Source of the DNA: Charina bottae
Lineage: Eukaryota; Chordata; Lepidosauria; Squamata; Charinaidae
Length of the DNA: 64,000 nt
Assembly (NCBI GenBank): GCA_023362775.1
Contig: JALMGJ010000013.1
Coordinates: 25,584,274-25,648,273 of the forward strand
Direction: 5' to 3'
The notes beneath the pieces were generated by a model. It saw only the letters and a list, made by a program, of their open reading frames with translations. It did not search any database and was not told the origin of the DNA. How positions within the stretch are numbered: position 1 is the first letter of the stretch; every line of letters begins with the position of its first letter. The position numbers and the translations under genes are program-made. Below, in pieces: positions 46,801 to 58,120 of this stretch.

Positions 46801-48046
46801 GACAACAGGCTCAGGAAAGCTACCCTTTGTAATTGCTGGGTTTGTACAACTCACTAAACCCTAAACTCAAGTTAACAGCTATGTTCACATCATATGCTAT
46901 GCTTAAATAAACCCTATAGTATGGAAATCTAGTTCATACAACATGTTTTAACAATAGCTGGGCTTCCACATCATGTTCAGCCACAAACTACTCAGTCTCA
47001 TTTGTAAACCCTAGTGTGTTGTGTGAATCCAGCCTGTAAGGGCCACTGGCTCCTGGATTATTCCTTTTTGGTCAGTGTGTATGTTTTATGTTTGCATCTT
47101 TGGAATCCTGTAGAAGGAAGCATTCGAGAGATACAAAACCAAGAAGGCTGCAGAGGTTTGCAAGACAGGCCGCCTTGTTGCTCTCAAAGTGACAAAGGAG
47201 GAACTGCTACCGCATCCCATACCTTTGTTCTTGATGGGCTTGGGAGCTTCCTAGAACTATCTGATTTATATATTGGGTATCTATTCAGCTTTATATCAAG
47301 GAGTAAGTGGCTTCGGGTGTACATAAACTTGCTCTTGTGTCATGTTTTAGTCCCCTAACAACTACAGTATGTCATACTGGATCTGGATGGTAGAAAACGA
47401 TGCTGGAGTTTTGAGCTCTTCCGGTGGATCCAGTATGTAAATTGATTCCATTCTTAAAGCAGCAGTGCAAAGTTTGGCCACCAAGACCAGACTGGGTAGA
47501 TGTGCCTAGTGGTAGCTTTTTCACTTTCACATGGCCCAATAGCACTCTGGCTCACCACTTGCAAGGCTCTTGCACTATAACATAGTCATTTAAGGAAGAC
47601 ATCTGAAATCATTTCAACTTTTCTTGTCCTTATTAGTCCTCTTTCCAAAATAGATGGAGGCATGTATCTAGTTCTCCAATTAGATTTCATGGATCTCCAG
47701 ACAACCATCTGCCTTCCAAGAGTACACCTGAATCTTTTTAGAAGAGCAACAGGAATGTCCTTGCTCTACAATCTGTTTGAAGTACAGTATGTCTCATCTT
47801 TTTTTTTAAAAAAAGTAATCTTATTTACAGGACAATCTGCACTACAGGGAAAAACACGGGTAAGCTTAGGCAGTAGGCAAACTGGTTTTTAAATCATAGG
47901 GCAAGCTCAAACACTGCCTGCCAATTTGACTAAAGTGACCTGAATGTCATGTTGTCAAGACTGATCATCCTCTTCCTACCTCCTTTCCCAGTGTATTGGA
48001 TGCACTGTGACACACTGATTTCTATGCTCTTTCCACGCCTGATTTT
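43891..48046. other. Intergenic stretch between ZNF541 and the ZBED-like gene
   Basis: Convergent 3' ends face each other here. It holds two copies of the CTAAGCC-type repeat and a short AAGC run near 44675. I see no exon. Confidence 0.5.
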
Positions 48047-50097
48047 TCAGTACTGGCTGTGTGCAGACTTACTCAGACTCTCATTCCCGTTTCGCATAGA
48101 TTCTAAAAAATCAAAATTTTGGTGCAAGAAAAGAATTTGGTCCAGATTTTCAGGGGCAAGTACACCCCTCCGGTGCTCCAGGGCACTTTCACTGGCAGCA
48201 AAGGCCTGCTCTGGTGGTACAACTGTCGCTGGGATAGCCAGATACTGCCGGGCTAATCGGGCAACCGAGGGGAAGCGGTGTTCGTTGCTTTTCCACCAAT
48301 CTAACGGGTTCGTGCTACGCTTGCAAAGCGGTTCCACAATGTAGTTCTCTAGCTGTTGATGGATCTCGGGCATGCTTTCAGTAGGGTCTTTTCCCAAAAG
48401 GATGTCATACATACTCTGGGATTGCCCACTTGGGCCTCTTTCCTTATGAGCCGAAAGCTGGCTGCTTGCTTCGCTAACCTCTGCTTTGTAATCAGAGTTT
48501 GGCACCCAGAACTGGGTTGACAACGGGGACTGATGATTGAAGAACTGGGACAACATAGTTTTAATTTTTTTGTGCAACTCGCTCCGTAGACTTGGGCTCA
48601 GGAATCTCATTTCCTTGAATCGTGGGTCTAGAAATGACGCAATCACTGCTGGGCTCTCCAGCAATTTATTTTCATCCAAAATACCCCAACGCTGGGTGAG
48701 CTCTCCTCTTATATTGCTGACCACAGTTTTAATTATGCCACTTGCTTCTTCTGACTGCTGTCCAATGGCAGTGACAATGCCATGGATGCAAGGCATCAGG
48801 GAGGAGATAGAGAAGTTCTGCTCTTCTCGCAAAAAAGAAGTGGCTATCTTAAGTGTCCTCATAACTGGCACTAGGTCCTGCAAGAGCTTCCACTGGTGAT
48901 CAGCCAAATTCTGGACCACTGAGGTTCCCTTGGGGTGTTCCTCCAAAACAGACATGATGGCCCACTTGAGGTCTAGCAGGCACTCACACATCTCAATGGT
49001 AGTTATCCATCGAGCCCCAGTGTCCATTACCAATTTCAGTTTCGTCTTGTTGATGGCTTCCAACTTGCTGTTCAATGAGCAGGTAGCCTTGGCATCCTGC
49101 TGGAAGTAGCAGACAATGCTTCGAGCAGCAGTCAAAGCTTCTTGCACCTGCTCCACCTCAAGGCCTGCCTTGACACACAGGTGGAGCAGGTGGGCCGCGC
49201 AGCATAGGCTAGTCCAGCCATAGATGCATTTAAGGTGTGATGAATTGGCCTCCAAATCCTGTAGGCTGTCATGCATCATGCAAAAGACAGATTTGTTGGA
49301 CAACCCAAAGTCTGTTAGGACTGCGTATAGTCTATCTCCCAAATTGCTCTCTGCTTTGTTCTCATGCACCTGTTGGGTCTCTAGGATGCATCTAGCCCGC
49401 CGCCACTCTCCGTCAATGAAATTAGTCACAATTGTCAAGTACGTCTGGTTGGGGTGAGAGAGCCAGAATTCGGCACAGATCACAATAGACTGAGCTGTTT
49501 GCAGGTAGTGTTCTAGATGTTGCTTGACAACATTATATCGGTGCCACAGCATGCTAGAGAGCTGCACAGGCGATGGCAGAATAAAACTAGGTTCCAAGTA
49601 GCCAATTAGAAGGCCAAAACCTTTGTCCTTCACTACTGAAAGGGGATGCAGGTCCCGAAAAATCATTTCTAGCACTAGCTCCAGAATCACATCAGTCCTG
49701 GGTTCTGTGCAGGTCAGAGTATGGAACTGATTATTGTTTTCAGGGGTCAGCTGGCGAGCCCTTTTTACTGCGTTCTCCTGAGCCACGTAATCTGGGTCTG
49801 AAACCTGGTCATCCTTCAGTTGCGATAGTAAGGTGTCACGAATGCTGTGTTTCCGCACCAGATGTTCTCTCATGGTTGTGGTGCTGTTGTGGAAGGACAG
49901 TTGCTTCTTGCAGACGTTGCATTCCACATAGGCATCCCCCAGCTTGGTGTAATAGTTCCACACTTTGGATTTTCGGCGGTCAACGTAGAGAGATGCGCTT
50001 GTCCCATCGTGGCCATTGCCTTTCTCACGCCGCCTCCTGGCACATGGGCCCAGATTGGCTGGCATTGCACAAGTATTGAAAACCATTGAGATTTCCT
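48047..50097 (-). CDS. ZBED-like gene, main exon (BED finger and hAT domains)
   Basis: Minus-strand acceptor (T-rich tract ending TTTTGACAG) precedes 50097. An in-frame Met at 50086 would give a 679-residue protein if the upstream exon were skipped. The stop is at 48049-48047. The exon is open over 2 kb with no frameshift, unlike the LINE ORFs nearby, which argues for selection. Confidence 0.9.
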
Positions 50098-51502
50098 CTG
50101 TCAAAATGGAACAGGAGAGAAAACAGTAACACCGGGATTTGTTGTTGATTGCCACACAGATGAATTGGTCTCATATAAAAGGATTGGAAAGGGAGAGCTG
50201 GGGTGAGGCAGCATTCTGCCTTGTAATACTACTTCATCAAAGACCGACATCACCTTCAGGAAAGCATTATTCTAAGGTTATTTGGACCTCGCAACAATGC
50301 TTATTTTAGGAGTGTTCCCAGTTCTTATGGCACAGTCACTCTATCTTCTTTACAAATGACCAGGATGTTACTGCTTTACACTAAAACCTCTTAAAGAGAG
50401 TATGAAATTCCTACACAGTAATACAGTGAGCTTTCCATTGAGAGGTGCCATGCCTTGCTCAGCATTTCAGTAAGGCGAAGTAAGTGATGCAGTGGCCGCC
50501 CTTTCTCAGTGCCCGGAGGCTGTGGGGGTCTGGATGGGGAACAACAGGCTTCAGCTGAACCCTGGTAAGACGGAGTGGCTGTGGATGGATGGTTCTTCTG
50601 GATCTGGGAAATTATCATCTCTGGTTCTGGATGGGGTTGCGCTTCCCCATTCAGAACCAGTGCGGAACCTGGGGGTCCTTCTGGACTCACGGCTCCTGCT
50701 CGAGGAGCAGGTGGCATCCGTGGCCAGACGGGGCTTTGCGCAACTTCGTGTTGTGCGCCAGTTACGCCCTTTCCTGGATCAGGAGTCCCTCCGTACAGTC
50801 ACTCATGCCCTGGTCATCTCCCATATAGACTACTGCAATGCGCTCTACATGGGGCTACCCTTGAAGAGTATCCGGAAGCTTCAACTGGTCCAGAATGCGG
50901 CAGCGCACGCAGTTATTGGTGCCCCTAGATCGGCCCATGTGACACCTCTGCTACGCCAGCTGCACTGGGTGCCAGTATGCTTCCGGGTGCAATTCAAGGT
51001 GTTGGTTTTGACCTTTAAAGCCCTACATGGCATGGGACCAGGGTATCTGAGGGACCGCCTCATCCCCATAACTTCAAACCGTCCCACTCGATTATGTAGA
51101 GAGGGCATGCTTCGGACCCCGTCGGTAAGGGAGTTTCGGTTGACGGGGTCCAGAAGGCGCGCCTTCTCGGCAGTGGCGCCTGCCCTTTGGAACATTTTGC
51201 CCCCGGAGGTGAGGCAGGCCCCATCGCTGCTCTCCTTCCGAAAGAACTTAAAGACCTGGTTTTGCCACCTCGCGTGGGACGGGAATAGGAATAGCTCCTC
51301 ATGGGTATGGTTGGTGTCTTAGAGCCCTTTTAAGATCATGTTGGTATTAGGTTGGTTAAGATCGCCCTCTTGGATTTTCTATTTAATTTATAATAATAAG
51401 TAGTTGTATATTGTATTTTTATATTTTATAATAGAATTTTAATCTTTATGTTTGTAAACCGCCCAGAGTCCCCTTTGGGGGAGATGGTGCGGTGACAGAA
51501 GT

Positions 51503-51549
<47 letters not shown>

Positions 51550-52155
51550 TTCAGTCTAATTCTAGCAAACAGTAATTATCCAGACTAGCTCATTTCAGAC
51601 AGGTGACGGTTCCCACTTCCCATCACCCACAAGGCCATAAAAAACCACTTTTGAAAAAATTCAAGAACCTCCCACTTACGCACATGTTTTACCTGGAGGG
51701 GCTACCTTTCATATATCTAATCTAGCCTAATAACTAGGTCTAATATACCCCATCTGTTTTTTTAAGTTCTCCTATCACATGCCTAAGAACATTCTTTTTA
51801 TTCCAGTTTAAATTTGAAGACGACATGGATTCTGCACTTGTCAAGCAGCTCTCTAGGTGCAGTGGTTTCTGGAGGAGAGAAATGCCCATACCTTGCACTG
51901 TCTGAGGGTAGGATGGGGCGAGGATAGGGAGGCTTTGAACTTCCAAGATCTCCTCCTTGGGCTGAAGGTCCCCCTCGTTGTCCTCAAGTTTGACGCATTT
52001 CTGTAAGAAGTCACTGACCCTTTTGGCGCTCACATCTTCCATTTCGGTCTTGGAGGGGGAGTCAAGAGGAAAGAAAATGGCAAGAGTAGCATCAGGAGCA
52101 ACAAGAGGGCAGGCCTTCACACTTTTCCACATGGTGACTTCTGCTTCACCAAGAG
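48047..52155 (-). CDS. ZBED-type domesticated hAT transposase gene (2 coding exons)
   Basis: Coding exons 52132-51892 and 50097-48047 join in frame (241 + 2051 nt) to give about 763 residues. A BED zinc finger lies near residues 123-164 (C140, C143, H159, H164). The RNase-H-like hAT core keeps the CCAAHLLHLC block and a GARW motif. The hAT dimerisation region near 677-747 includes PLDWWKS and PPEQAFAASE. At the usual first catalytic Asp (D-x-W), this protein has Glu280 in AEFW. The length resembles ZBED1 (about 694 residues). No terminal inverted repeats or target duplication were seen around it, and it has an intron. A nuclear DNA-binding role is inferred from the family. Which ZBED member it is cannot be said. 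Confidence 0.85.
50472..51547 (+). mobile_element. 5'-truncated LINE of the same family, with (AAT)n tail
   Basis: Carries the RT C-terminal region (frame 50492-51322) with the same HIDYCNALYMGLPLKSIRKL block, the 3' UTR and hairpin, then an AAT repeat. The 8-bp duplication ATTTCAGT flanks it (50464-50471 and 51548-51555). It lies in the intron of the ZBED-like gene in the opposite orientation. Confidence 0.88.
51508..51549. repeat. (AAT)n microsatellite
   Basis: About fourteen AAT units that form the 3' tail of the truncated LINE at 50472-51547. Confidence 0.95.
51892..52155 (-). CDS. ZBED-like gene, first coding exon
   Basis: Minus-strand acceptor CCCACAG precedes 52155, and the start codon is at 52132 in a good context (GTCACC before ATG). 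Eighty codons follow, acidic and without recognisable domain (MWKSVKACPLV to SYPQTVQ). The donor is CAAG|GTATGG and leaves one base (phase 1). That base plus AG of the next exon makes Glu, in frame with the BED-hAT exon. The frame also stays open past the donor to 51740, so an unspliced 130-residue product is possible. Confidence 0.7.
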
Positions 52156-53816
52156 CTGTGGGGCTAAATAACTACATATAAGCACCAGCTTTCCTCACAG
52201 GAGAATTAAAGTGAAAAGTTAAGTATTTACAAGATTGGGACCTTGAAGCATAGAAAGAAATTCAGAACAAGGCACCCGAGTTACCTTTCTATTCCATACA
52301 AAAGATGAAGATTGCTTTTAAAAAAATATGAATCGCATTATTTATGAACATATTTAGCAAATGTGATTTTATTTATTGCAATGCTTGATTCTTTAAAGAC
52401 ATTTACTACCGAGGTGCATATTCAATATGCAAAGCAAATAAGTAAATAAATACAGTTGGATAGGAGTGCTAAAAATGCTTTTGCCCCACTGGAACCTCCT
52501 GAATTATGTTGTTCCACTTGTGCAGTAGGAAAAAAAACACATTTCAGTGCTAGAGCATCTGATTGCACAAGCAGAAGGTCCCAGCAGCTCAGGTTGCAAG
52601 GATCACTAGCATCTCTTAGGCTGAAGAATTCTTTTGGAGATTAGAGAGATACTGTGGCTACATTCACATCACCTGCTTAACTTGAATACTGAAGCAATCC
52701 ATTTTCTGGGCTTGCACAATATAGTGAATCATGAACAAACCAAACGGGCTGGATTCTTCCAGCGCACTAAACTAATCCGAATTAAAACTAAACAAGCTTC
52801 CCATGTGCAAATGCAACTACAGATTTTTAACCTAATGAATGATGTCATGCTTTAAAGTAATACCAATAAGATCCGGATTGGTGGTGGTGAAGTAATATAA
52901 TCACTTTCTTTTTTTTTTTAATTGCTTTGTGAACCCCTTTCAACAGCCTGTGACTCAGCTAAACGGCAAGTCATCCTGAGATGACAGGTTGCTTCTGAAG
53001 AAAGCATAATTGCTTAGCCTTTCAAACATCCTCTGTGTTCGGATTCTGGAAAAAAACAGCAGTCTTACATCTGCAGCAAGAGCAGCATGGTGCCTTAAAA
53101 CCTAATCACGCATTTATTCTGACCGAGGACCAATCTCAGTTTCAGCTATTTTTCTTAGTTATTGCTTCTGCCTTCAATTACACCTACTGAGTTCCCATTC
53201 TTACCATCTGTTGTTGGGGTATTTTTCCCCTCATCCTTCTGGATTTGCTTTCAGTTCTCTGCTGGTGCATCCAGCTACCTACCTGGAACATCTGCTTGAG
53301 AAACAGCCTCATACCAAATGAGATCGTCGATCCATTTTGCTCGGCATTCTGACTGACTAGAATCTGTTACCTGGATGAGTTTTTCCACAGCCCTCCTTCA
53401 TGCAAAACATGAACTCTATTTGGAGCTCCTTCCTTTCCCCCCCTACCCCTCTGGTATCTCATGATTCCTACCTGTAATAAGCAATCATTGTTTGCTATTA
53501 GCAGAACCTCTGCATATCTCAGTATGGGCAAGCCAATGGCATGTAAGCAAAAGATAGTATAAAACACTGGAGGTTGGTCAACTACAAAATTATATTGGTT
53601 TATTCCACTTTTGCTGCCATCTCATCCCTAAAAAAGCCTTGTTCTTCCTAATGTTCTCATGTCTTTGAGCACAGTTCCCACCACCTAAAACAGCATAGTG
53701 TCCAATTAAGGGAGGGGGTCTGAAAGGGTCCTTGAAACTATATGAAAGGACAATTCAGAACATGGGTTTAATGGATTCTTTCTAGATAACAAACGTTTCT
53801 TGAGAAAAGAGGACTA
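52156..53816. other. Non-coding stretch upstream of the ZBED-like coding exons
   Basis: Probably the 5' intron of the ZBED-like gene if its first exon lies near 55,650. No domain-bearing frame is seen. Confidence 0.4.
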
Positions 53817-54224
53817 TAGGTAGTCCTCCCTTAATGACCACAATTGGGACCGTAATTTCGGTTGCTAAGCGAAGAGGTCATTAAGCAAATTGACCCAATT
53901 TTACGACCTTTTTTTGTGGTGGTCATTAAGCAAATCACCGTGGGTGTTAAGCGAACCACAGGGTCATTAAATGAATCACATGGTTCCCCATTGATTTTGC
54001 TTGTCAGAAGCTGGCCAGGAAGGTTGAAAATGGTGATCGCGTGACCATGGGACGCTGCAACAGTCATAAATGCGAACCAGTTGCCAAGCGCCCAAATTGT
54101 GATCATGTGACTGAGGACACTGCGACGGACGTAAGTGTGAGGACCAGTTGTAAGTCGGTTTATCAGCACCGTCGTAAGTCCAAACCATCACTAAACAAAT
54201 GGTTGTTAAGTGAGGACTACCTGA
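53817..54224. mobile_element. TA-flanked MITE (family C), copy 3
   Basis: Ends TATAGGTAGTCCTCCCTTAA and GTTAAGTGAGGACTACCTGA, with the same internal sequence as copies 1 and 2. Confidence 0.78.
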
Positions 54225-54959
54225 ACAACATTGATTTAAATCTGTGGTCTAAATATGCTTCCAGATATTTCCTACTTTGCAGATTACCTTCCACTCATAT
54301 TTGTCAGCTAAGCCATTTCCACCCACACATTTCCATCTGATAGGAAAGCAAAGTCGTGCCCTCTCATTCTTGGCCCTCCAAGGCTGTGCAGAAAATCATC
54401 ACAATTGTGTTTTATTTTCTTTCTGCACTGTGCTAAACTGAAGGGCCATTTTTGTTCTTGTCAAAACAGATTAGTAGGATGAAGGAGACAGTAAAAAAAA
54501 AATCCTTCTTTACCAAGCATTCCCTCAAATTGAAAAATCAGCTTCCTGACTTGGATATAACTTTTATAAGAAGCAACAGCAACTGGCAGTTTTATTATTT
54601 TCTTTTCACAGTTGGACAGAACAGATTTTTAACCTAATACTGTAGTTTCTAAACCACATGGAAGTGAGAAATGAATGCTATTTATTTATTAAATCAGCAA
54701 CATCAGGTACCCTTTTCTGAGGTACAGTACTAATGTGACCAAACTGTATAGAAATCCCCTTGTCCTAGTTCTCCAGATTCCTTTTGTCTTTTTGTAACAA
54801 AAAGTCTATTCAGCATGGTTAGTTTATAATTAATAGGCACTGTATATTTAATAAGTTTAATTAATTACACAATTTATTCAGTTGCTTGTTTCTTGCTATC
54901 TCAGACCCATGCATTATTTATTCAATTAAAGCTTACAGCCCCATATTGAACATGATCTA

Positions 54960-55075
54960 GCAGCCTTCCCGAACCTGGTGTCTTTTGATTAAAAGGGATT
55001 CCAACCCCCATAATTCTCAAAGGCCATGCTGGTTGGAGTTAATGGGCATTGAAACGCACCAGGTAAGGAAAAGCG
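54960..55075 (+). mobile_element. hAT-like MITE remnant
   Basis: CAGCCTTCCCGAACCTGGTG at the left and GCACCAGGTAAGGAAAAGC at the right, with a CCATGCTGG core. This is the pattern of a common amniote/reptile hAT MITE. The target duplication is not clear. Confidence 0.55.
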
Positions 55076-55639
55076 GTTATACTGCCTCCGTTGCACACTA
55101 GACACTGTTATTCCACCTCTCTAAATCCGGTAAACTGCTATAACTACCTAAGAGGAAAAACCAATATCTTGTATGTGCCTACAATATACAGGTTCCCAAC
55201 AGCTATTTAAAATGAGCATGCTGTTAATTTATTATTTGCCTGCATTGATTTCTCCAATGACGTCAGTTTCACAATGCCAATTTCATCTGATACTGAAAGA
55301 GATGCTCCAAAGCACACCCTCTTCGATCCAGGGGGAGGCAGGAAACGAGCAGGTTTTAGTTCCCACCGACGACGACTCGAAACAATATTGCTGCAATTCA
55401 GACCCGCTCCCAGGATCCGTTAGCCAGGAAAGCCACGTTCATTTTGGGCAGGTGAATTTTCTGCTGGAATAGCCATTCTGCCCATCCCACCTCCCCTTTA
55501 AAGCCCCACATGAAACATTGCCAAACACGGCAAATACAGCTCTTGGAGCATAGTGGCAAAGCGAAGTTTTCAAGAAGCAAAAACAACCTCCTGGCACCAC
55601 AGATTTCTGCCATCCCTACACGTAGGTACAGCTGTACCC

Positions 55640-55860
55640 ATACTCACTCCTTTGTTGTCGTGAGCAGGGCGCAGCCTCAGCCCTTCGCGGTCTCACAGCT
55701 CCTGGTGCAGCAAAATGGGATTACAGCCTAACCTTTCTTCGGGAAGTGATTCCTTTAGGGCTCCTCTGAAAAGTTCACAGCAGGGCAAAAAGCGTCCCTG
55801 GATTGAGAGGGAGACAACCGGTCTACAGCAGTTTCTGCCTTTTATTTTTAGAAGCCTGCC
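55640..55860 (-). promoter_or_regulatory. Candidate 5' exon and promoter of the ZBED-like gene
   Basis: A moderately CpG-rich stretch. On the minus strand it contains a consensus donor AGGA|GTGAGT, with the exon ending at 55648. It sits 3.5 kb upstream of the first coding exon of the ZBED-like gene. No start codon context or known promoter element decides it. Confidence 0.3.
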
Positions 55861-56236
55861 CCCCCCCCCCGTTCCTAGCTAGCAAGCAATAAATGGATTT
55901 CCCTGCCCTTATTTGCCAGATTAGTTAGAAACCCCTTTCGCTAGTTGGAGTGTCATGGCTGCAAAGATGATGTTTTGCTATCATGTTGTTAATGCTGCTA
56001 CATTTCCCCCCTTCAAGTGCCCTTGGCACCTGTGATTTCCTGCTGGATTTCTCTGGCAAGGACTGTCTGACCTTTGTATCTTTCTGGTTTGCAGAGTTGG
56101 GCTTATAAGGACACGGCAAGAGCTAACAGAGGTTGAAAACGGAACAGTGTGTATTCATGGAACAGAGAGGGTGTTTTGGAACAAGCATACAATTTATTCA
56201 GGTTTAACATGATTTACATCACACCATTCTTGTCTT

Positions 56237-56474
56237 GAAAGAGCCGCTTTGGTGTAGTGAGTAAAAGCACTAGGCTAGAAACTGGGAGACCGTGAGTTCT
56301 AGTCCTGCCTTAATTAGGCATGAAGCCAAGTGGGTGGTTTTGGGCTGGCCCTGATCTCTCAGCCCTGGGCAGGAGGCCAGGGAAACCACTTCTGAAAATG
56401 CTGCCAAGGAAACTGCAGGGACTTGCGTATGCAGTCTTCGGGAGTCAAGAGTGACTTGAAGGGATACGCACACA
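56237..56474 (+). mobile_element. tRNA-derived SINE, second subtype
   Basis: Head GCTTTGGTGTAGTGAGTAAA (box A) and GAGTTCTAGTCC (box B). The tail has GAGTCAAGAGTGACTTGAAG, a diverged BovB-like end. A perfect 12-bp duplication CATTCTTGTCTT flanks it (56225-56236 and 56475-56486). Confidence 0.85.
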
Positions 56475-56517
56475 CATTCTTGTCTTTACACACAGGCTCT
56501 CTCGGGATGGTTTACAG

Positions 56518-56784
56518 CAGGGCTTTCCAAAGTTTTCCCGCGGCGACACATCAACCGCCGTTGGTGTGTCGCCGCGGGAAAACCTGGAAGTGCCGCTTTT
56601 GCGGCAGTGTGCAAAAACCGGGAAGCGCTGCTGCCGCTTTCAGGTTTTTGCGCGCCGCCGTTGGTGTGTCGCCGCGGGAAAACCCGGAAGCGCTGATGAT
56701 GATCAGCGCTTCTGGGTTGTGTGGCGACACACCAGACTGTGGCGACACACTTTTGTGTCGCGACACACAGTTTGGAAAGCTCTG
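56518..56784 (-). mobile_element. hAT MITE family A, copy 4 (reversed)
   Basis: 267 bp, opposite orientation to copies 1 and 2. Target duplication GTTTACAG/GCTTACAG (56510-56517 and 56785-56792; 7 of 8). It lies about 1 kb upstream of the NAPA promoter. Confidence 0.9.
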
Positions 56785-56846
56785 GCTTACAGCTTAAGAG
56801 CTTTGCATGATCAGGCCAAAATTCCAGCCAGTTCAGTATTCTAGAT

Positions 56847-56968
56847 CAGTGTTTCTCAACCTCGGCAACTTTCAGATGTGTGGACCTGAACTCCCAGAAT
56901 TCCCCAGCCCAGGGAATTCTGGAGTTGAAGTCCACACATCTGAAAGTTGCCGAGGTTGAGAAACACTG
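56847..56968 (+). mobile_element. hAT MITE family B, copy 2
   Basis: 122 bp palindromic element with the same ends as copy 1. Target duplication TTCTAGAT/ATCTAGAT (7 of 8) at 56839-56846 and 56969-56976. Confidence 0.9.
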
Positions 56969-57469
56969 ATCTAGATCACAATCTGCCAGTTAGACGCATT
57001 CAATAATTTGAAAAACAGAGGTTGGGACTCCAGTTTCCTCTAAAATCCTGGGGTGGGGACAATGCTTTACTGGAGCAAGTCAACAAAGGCCGGGCTGTGG
57101 CAATCTTACATTTTGCCAACTTGCCGCTCTCGAAATGTGTCACTTCCCATGATCTTCAGGCAGCAGAAGTCTTCCTGGCTGGGGGGTGTAGGAGGTGGAC
57201 CAAGAGGAAGGCTGAACATGGCGCTGGCTTACAACTCCCATCATCCACAGCCAACTTGGCTGATGATAATGGATAATTTGGAGGACGAAAGCTGAAGAGC
57301 ACAATGGAATGGTTGCAGTTCTAGTTATCTTTTGGGGAAGCATTTCCTCCCCTCCCCAGCCTCGAAAACGGATTCCACCCTCCCGTAATTTAAAATGGTA
57401 CAGCACAACGCGCCCCTAACCCCCCCCTCCCCCCGGAATCTACCACCAGAACGGCCTTCCCTTGCGGCA

Positions 57470-58120
57470 GCGGCTGCTGCTGACGCCACGTGACGCCTGT
57501 GAGTCAGCACAGCCTCAGTCACGTGAGCGAGAACCCCGCGATGGGCGTGCGTCGGTGGCCGAGGGGGCGCGGCCCAGATCACGTGCTGGGGCGGGTGTTG
57601 CCGCCGCCGCGGCGGCAGCCATTGGCCGTGCGTGCTGACGCGTGGCGTCAGGCGACGTCTTTTCTCTCAGCCCGAAGCGAAAGCGGCCGCGGTGAGGCGG
57701 GCCGTCACGGTCGTCCGTCCGCCCTCTTTCCTGCTCTTCGGAGTGTTCTGGGGGCGCGGGGCCGTTCTCCGCCGGCCATGGCGATGGACACCAGCGGCAA
57801 GGAGAAGGAGGCGCTGCAGCTGCTCGCCGAGGCGGACAAGAAGGTCCGCGGCTCCCATGGCTTCTTCTCGGGGCTCTTCGGGTGAGGCCCGGGCCGCGGC
57901 GAGGACCTGAGGAGGGGCGGGTGAAGGGTGGCCTGTGCGGGGAAGAGCCTATGACCCGGGCGGGAGGGGCGGCAACGACGACGGAGCGGGCTGGCCTCCC
58001 CCGCCGGGGGTGCCCGGCAGCGTTCGCCCGCCCGGCCGAACTGTCACGCGTCGCTTGAGGTGGGCCCTGCTGCTGTTCGGGGCAGGGGGCAGGCCGGGCG
58101 CTTCTTTCATTTAAGGCGGC
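57470..58120 (+). promoter_or_regulatory. NAPA: NAPA CpG-island promoter with three E-boxes
   Basis: Very GC- and CpG-rich sequence spanning the NAPA start. Perfect CACGTG E-boxes lie at 57487-57492, 57520-57525 and 57580-57585. The second sits in GTCACGTGAG, close to the TFEB/CLEAR consensus. CRE-like TGACGCC/TGACGCG and GGCGTCAG motifs lie between and after them. There is no TATA box. Confidence 0.75.
57778..57881 (+). CDS. NAPA: NAPA exon 1 (coding part)
   Basis: Two in-frame start codons lie six bases apart (57778 and 57784). The first has the stronger context (GCCATGG). The second matches the usual SNAP start (MD-SGKE). The donor is GTGAGG after TTCGG, phase 2. Confidence 0.93.

Noticed and set aside
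51804..51905. Plus-strand exon-like sequence (FKFEDDMDSALVKQL)
   Set aside because: It has an acceptor but no good donor, and it is antisense to the ZBED-like first exon, which has splice phase support.
55173..55472. Plus-strand open frame of 99 codons
   Set aside because: No domain, no clear promoter or splice context; better explained as chance.
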